Below, in pieces: positions 58,931-64,000 of a DNA stretch of 64,000 bases (position 1 is the stretch's first letter; every line of letters starts with the position of its first letter). The notes under the pieces were generated by a model. It searched no databases. It was not told the origin of the DNA and was given only the letters and a program-made list of their open reading frames with translations. Source of the stretch: Enoplosus armatus. Its lineage: Eukaryota > Chordata > Actinopteri > Centrarchiformes > Enoplosidae. The stretch is taken from assembly GCF_043641665.1 (NCBI RefSeq), contig NC_092183.1, forward strand, positions 25,817,492 to 25,881,491, in the 5' to 3' direction. Both the position numbers and the translations under genes were made by a program.

Positions 58931-60661
58931 GTGTCTCATAACACTGTCTTGCTCACAACATGATAAACCCTCCCATGTCTCTCCCAGCTGGTTTCACTTC
59001 CCCTCCCTTCCACTAAATCTAACTACCCTCCAATAACCTGGAAACTCACATCGGGTGCAATAAACCCAATTGCTCAAACATGAGCATGAATTAGCTTTAG
59101 ATGTAGTAAAACATGTCTGGCCAGGTTCAGCAGCAACCCATAAAAAAAAACGAAAAAACTGAACCACATTTGCTGACAGTGACACACAGACGTTAAAGGG
59201 CAATACCTCACAATGTGAGAGTTGATTCCAGCTATACTTGTGATCCGAACGCTCACACTACGATCAGGGTTTGACAATCAGAGCAATTCTGAAACAGAGT
59301 TCGACCTGTGGATACGTGAATGATGGCAACTGTAAGACTGGTAGGTATGACAAATGGACCCAGCATCCTCCAGGACGGTTTCTGATGTAACACAACAGTC
59401 TGTTGCAGTACAACAGACTGGTTGCTGACAAATCCTGGTTTGACATCTTTTGGACCATGGGACAAGCAGAGAAAGACACATTAAATTAAGTTTCTATTGA
59501 TAAGAGCACATTAAATCTCTTCTCTATTGTATTTGGTTACCTTAAGTGTTTTGGATCCTTATTTTGGACTACCGTATTGGACTATTGGGTGTCCAGAGGG
59601 TGTCTCAGGAAGTGGCGAAAACACGAAGTAAGTAAGTTGAACACGGCTAAACTTTGGCCATAAAACAATACAGCATCGTCCAACCACATAGTGCAAGCGC
59701 ACACTCCTGGTAGATTACTTTGGAAGGTCAATGCAGCATTTCTACTATTCACTCTTGCGATTGTCACGACCAACGCTAAAATGATTGGCACCGTGATACA
59801 TTCCCGGAGCTGTGACAGTCTTCCTCATAATATTCGAAGTGATTTCTGAAATGTTTTGGCATCTAAAAACCGGCAGACTAATGGAATTATGACCCTGAAC
59901 TTCCTGGATTGTATTTCATCTTCTCACCGGTACCTGAAACAACATGGCCGCACCAACGCAGCCCCTTGCATTTTCATTCTCTTCAGTGTGTCAGTGTGGC
60001 GGCTCAAGCACAACAGCTACTTTAAGTGCTAATTTACTTTAGCTTGAGTGCTAGTTATTCCGGTTTTCAGGCCAGAAGTTCTTGCACCTGTCCATTCTTC
60101 TATAGTTGGTTGTTCTGGTGCTCCTGAGCCTTTTTCCCATCGAGAAAGAGGCCGAAGGCCACTGTGAAGGCCAGGGTCTGGGACGGCAGCACATGTGCTG
60201 CTGCCATGTCTGCTTTGTTCTGCCTTCTCTACCTCCAATCCTTCACACCATTGGCTGTCAATGGCTAGGTCAGTGGTTGACCCCGCTGTTAAGCCACAAG
60301 CTTTATAAATGGACACGCTAGCTGAAGAGACTCAGTCAGGATGGAAATGCACGCTTCGGAGATAAACTCAGCTGAAATTCAGGCAGTGATCAAGGGTGGC
60401 GGTGTAGATAATTAATGATTTCTCTTTTTCCGCACTGGAAAAAAAGCCCCCCGCCCCCTGTCGCTACAGCTGACCAACATTAGTAATAAATTCCTCATGG
60501 TTTGACAACATGTTGGGTGGACTTTCTGGCCCGGCTAAGGCTCAGCACTGTATAGCCCCTCATTGTCCCATAGGTTTTACATTACAGTTGGGATTGAGTA
60601 AGTCCCAGAGAGATCAGGATCCCACGTTAACTCGCTCTCTTTTTTTTTTCTCCCATTCTCC

Positions 60662-60664
<3 letters not shown>

Positions 60665-60736
<72 letters not shown>

Positions 60737-60740
60737 GCAC
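60665..60740 (+). repeat. Compound (CT)n-(CA)n microsatellite
   Basis: About 16 CT units, a five-base spacer, then about 16 CA units ending in ACGCACGCAC. Confidence 0.95.
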
Positions 60741-62943
60741 ATGCTTTTCCCCCCTTTTCGGGCTTTGCTCCCACACACTGCTCTAGGTCAGAAAAGCTGA
60801 TCTACAAATCCAGCCTGTTAAGAGAAGAAATACAAGCTGCTATTGAATTAGCACCACAGTTGTGTTTGTATCACGGTGACATGTCAGTGCATGTTTTCCT
60901 CCGCTGAGTAAAACTGTTGGCCTCAGTGCACCCCCAGCTGCTAGGAGCTGAGCACGCATCTGAAACTATTCATCACAGGGACAAAATGCCACAAAACATC
61001 ACGTTAATATGTGACTAATTTCCTTTTTGATTGGATTTTTGTATTGTCTTCATGAAGGTGACGAGGTGAAAGTGTTTAGCAGTCATTTTGTCCCGTCGTG
61101 AGAAAATGCGCCTTAACTGGCGTTTTTATGGCTTGGCTGTATGTCATAATTCTTCTCACACAGTCAGGCCTGGAGCTCCATGAGTCACTGGAGACGGGGA
61201 CATTCACAGTGGGACCGCAATGAGTTTGGAACTCTAAATATAAGGAAAGTCAGCGCAGAAGATCGCTCAGCAGATACTTTGTTGAATAAAGATAACAAAG
61301 CGCTGTGTGGCTGACTGGCCCAGGTGAGTTGGGCTACATCTGTCAGCCTCCCTCTCCCAGCCGATTCCTTTTGCTCCAGTTCATTCTTCAACTTTACCAG
61401 GGCCCCCGCCCCTTTCCATCTGCGCTCAGTGGTGACATTTGCATAATCAGTGGTTGAGGTCGCTTGAGGCCGACGCAGCCACATGTTTTAAGATAGCAAA
61501 CGATTCATTTGCCGCCGCTACCGGCCGCTCATCTCGGACTTGTGAGCCTGAAGGCACTGGCAGCAGGGAGGAGAGCAGCCTGTGGAGCCCAGCGATACCA
61601 GTTCAACTGTTAGTCAAGCTTCTGCAGCTGGAGCCGGGGAGACGGAGGATAATGGGGATAAGATGCTTTAGAGTTTGGGTTTGGCTCGTTGGCTATTTAG
61701 CTATATTGGATGCCTTTTGTTGAAACAGTTCATCTTTTCATAAAGTTGATGTGATGAGAAATCTGAAAATGTTTGGGTTATTTTTTTTTCCGAGAACCCA
61801 CATCGCTTCACTTCAAATAACGCTGTGACAGCGGTGAGAGTGAACCAAAAGTTGCGGGCTGGACGGCTAAACAATACATCATTACAGATATTGATGCTGA
61901 ATTGCTTTATTGAAAAGTGAAATATACAGTTCAACCCCCCCCCCCATCCCCCATTTTCATACAGTCAGGAAGAAGAAGCGCCTGACTGCCAGAGGGAGTC
62001 ACCGTTTTTCTTTTGCATCTGGTGGTATTTATTCACGCATTGTCACCAGTATGACCAGCGTCAGTCACTTGGGGCAGTTTCACTATTCGCCTGTCGAAGC
62101 ACATCTGTATCGAAGTGGTCTCTGGATGTGGGTCTTATTACAGCTGAGGCAGCCGTGGGAGTCTGATGTTTTAAAAGAACGGCAATAATTGCACTTCTTC
62201 TGGTTCAGGCCATTTAATCTATTGTTCTGTCGTGTTTGTTTACTTGCTGTTGGCTGACAGCTAGTAAATGTACATGATATACATTTATGCTTTGCTATGT
62301 CGACACCACACTGACATAATGCATAATGTGTAATGTACTTTCTTGTTCAAACGGAACGGTGCCAAACGAATCCAGATCATAAACAAAAAATGCCACCAGA
62401 TTGAATATTTGGAATCGTCCTCGGATATAAAGAAAGTGAGTGAGTGCCTCTCTACATTTCACTCGCTGTCACTCTGCAGCACAGACGAGCTTTAGAGTAC
62501 AATGATCACATTTACGCCTTCATGCCATCTCTCAGCACCTGCTTAGGGAGGGGCAGGAGGCTGAGCACCATGCTAGGGACTGTTTTCATACCCTGCCGCT
62601 ATACCATGCTTTTACTTCAAGGTTATAAAAACTACACGGTGGAGAAAAAAAAGAAAAAAAGGCCACATCCCTAATCCAGCTAAGTCACTCTTCAGGATAT
62701 CCTTGAGAATCCACACTGCAAATGTCACCGTTGTTGGTTTAAGCCGGGATATCTTTTCTGCTGATATGTGTCAAAGAGATGGAGCTGTCAATTTGTCGTG
62801 CTGTTGATTTAGCTTCAAACGCTACGACTGCTGTTCTAATCATCCAATCAGTTGTTTGATGTCGGTTTGAAGTTTGCCTCTAAAACGCCAAGAGAGTTCC
62901 TAAACGGGTGGTGCCATCAAACAAGTAGAAGCTAGAAAAGACA

Positions 62944-62944
62944 G

Positions 62945-62971
<27 letters not shown>
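62944..62971 (+). repeat. (TA)n microsatellite
   Basis: About 14 TA units. Confidence 0.94.
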
Positions 62972-62976
<5 letters not shown>

Positions 62977-63399
62977 AGTGTGACACCTGCATCCAGTCCT
63001 ACGACTCTTCAAAGCACTACAACATAAAGCAAAAATATGAATTTTGTGATGCATCAAGTTCATGTGAGTGTGCCACCTTTAGCTTTGCAGTAGAGTTTCA
63101 CGTTTTATGTCTTGAATTGTTGAGTGGACAGATGAGCTCCGTTTCCATTGTCCTGACAGCAGGTGTGAACTGTGAATTAAACAGCAGCCAATCATGTCGT
63201 AGGTTGGGAGGAGGAGGGGAGGGGGGGTGTCTTTGGTGGCGCACATCAGCAGACAGCCAGGTGATACCTGGGACATCATATAACTGTACATTTGGACATG
63301 AAAACAACAAAAATGGATGGCAAGATGCAAAAAACGGTCAAAAATCACGGAAGGACATTTGACAATATTTGACATTTTCATTTTAGGATTTTACAAAAA

Positions 63400-63580
63400 A
63401 GTAAATTGAAGCTCACAATGTTTGTATTCAAGACTTGCTTGCCTAAATGTTACCTTTTAAAGTCATTTAAGTCCATAAAGACTTATTTAGGGCAAGTTTA
63501 GGGTTTAGACTTGACTTGGGACTAACCTGAGACTTGTTACTTGCAAAACAATGATTTTGTCTCAGCTTAGGGAAATTCTA
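63400..63580 (+). repeat. Degenerate GACTTG-rich interspersed repeat
   Basis: Repeated GACTTG/ACTTATTT units (TTAGACTTGACTTGGGACTA, CCTGAGACTTGTTACTTGCA, AAACAATGATTTTGTCTCAG) match a teleost repeat I recall ('gagacttgttacttgcaaaacaatgacttggtcccacctctg'). It is diverged, with no coding capacity. Confidence 0.45.
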
Positions 63581-64000
63581 GATCTGCAGCATGTTCACTG
63601 AATATAACTTTGCAGTATAATGACATGGGGAAGCCCAGTACACTCATCTATACTTTTGTGATTGTTTGCAAGCAAAATGTAAAGTAAAATAAAATACAGG
63701 ATTTTTGTGCATACTATTGACTAAATGGTACATGCACAACATGTTACAAATATGAATTCATTATTCAGATTTTCAATGCCACATTCCTAGGATCCAACCT
63801 ATTTCCTGTCACCAGTAGATGTTCAAATGATCTACTTCATTATCTCCTCGTATGTCAGTTAGTGGTCGGGACTACCGCACATAACCACAGAGGGAGAAAA
63901 AGCCTCGTTCCATGAGTAAGTGTAAGTTGTCTCTGAGGTGAATGAAGTGGTGTATTTATAGGTTTGCCTTCATACCTTCGCGATGCACGTCAGGTTAGAA

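Larger units (their letters stand above)
49900..64000. other. Upstream gene-free stretch, part 4
   Basis: No protein gene is recognised to the right edge. It contains three pieces of one interspersed repeat (52637, 56025, 58516), a GACTTG-type repeat at 63400-63580, homopolymers near 50172, 51459, 52861, 53575, 53875, 54816 and 61937, and microsatellites at 55526, 56775, 60665 and 62944. The stretches 58150-58330 and 61430-61560 are unique and element-like. Confidence 0.5.

Overview
The window looks like vertebrate, almost certainly teleost fish, nuclear DNA. Exons are split by short introns with GT..AG borders. (CA)n and (GT)n microsatellites and homopolymer C/G tracts are abundant. Several degenerate interspersed repeats match families I recall from teleost genomes. 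Two protein-coding genes are recognisable: the last exon of GNB1L on the + strand (5450-5728), and a complete tbx1 on the - strand (12263-20497). They lie tail to tail, the same arrangement as in the human 22q11.2 (DiGeorge/velocardiofacial) region.

Layout. 1-5449 is the last intron of GNB1L, with no other GNB1L exon recognised and a cluster of old repeats at 3.2-3.8 kb. 5450-6095 is the GNB1L terminal exon and 3' UTR, with a poly(A) signal at 6075. 6096-11564 is the convergent intergenic interval. It holds a roughly 0.5-kb repeat with inverted ends (9072-9580) and a CpG-rich, promoter-like stretch (9.9-10.5 kb). 11565-20497 is tbx1: 3' UTR, eight coding exons and an alternative start in intron 1. 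I reconstructed the exon borders by hand and all phases close: 500 aa from the first in-frame ATG, 450 aa from an internal ATG, and 459 aa from the intronic start. 20.5-24.2 kb is a CpG-rich 5' region.

From about 24 kb to 64 kb I recognise no protein-coding gene. This upstream desert holds microsatellites, a decayed LINE ORF2 fragment (36.99-37.52 kb), three pieces of one interspersed repeat (52.6, 56.0 and 58.5 kb), a 200-bp assembly gap (42031-42230), and several stretches that look like regulatory elements. tbx1 encodes a T-box transcription factor of pharyngeal and cardiac development, so a large regulatory landscape upstream would be expected. GNB1L encodes a WD40-repeat protein, and nothing in the sequence links its function to tbx1 beyond conserved adjacency.

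I did not find a new multi-gene system. The most useful leads are: the eh1-like repressor motif in the extended Tbx1 N-terminus together with two alternative N-termini; a composite forkhead/octamer site 11.8 kb upstream; a CpG-rich promoter-like stretch between the two genes; and a possible unannotated minus-strand terminal exon at 49.6-49.9 kb.
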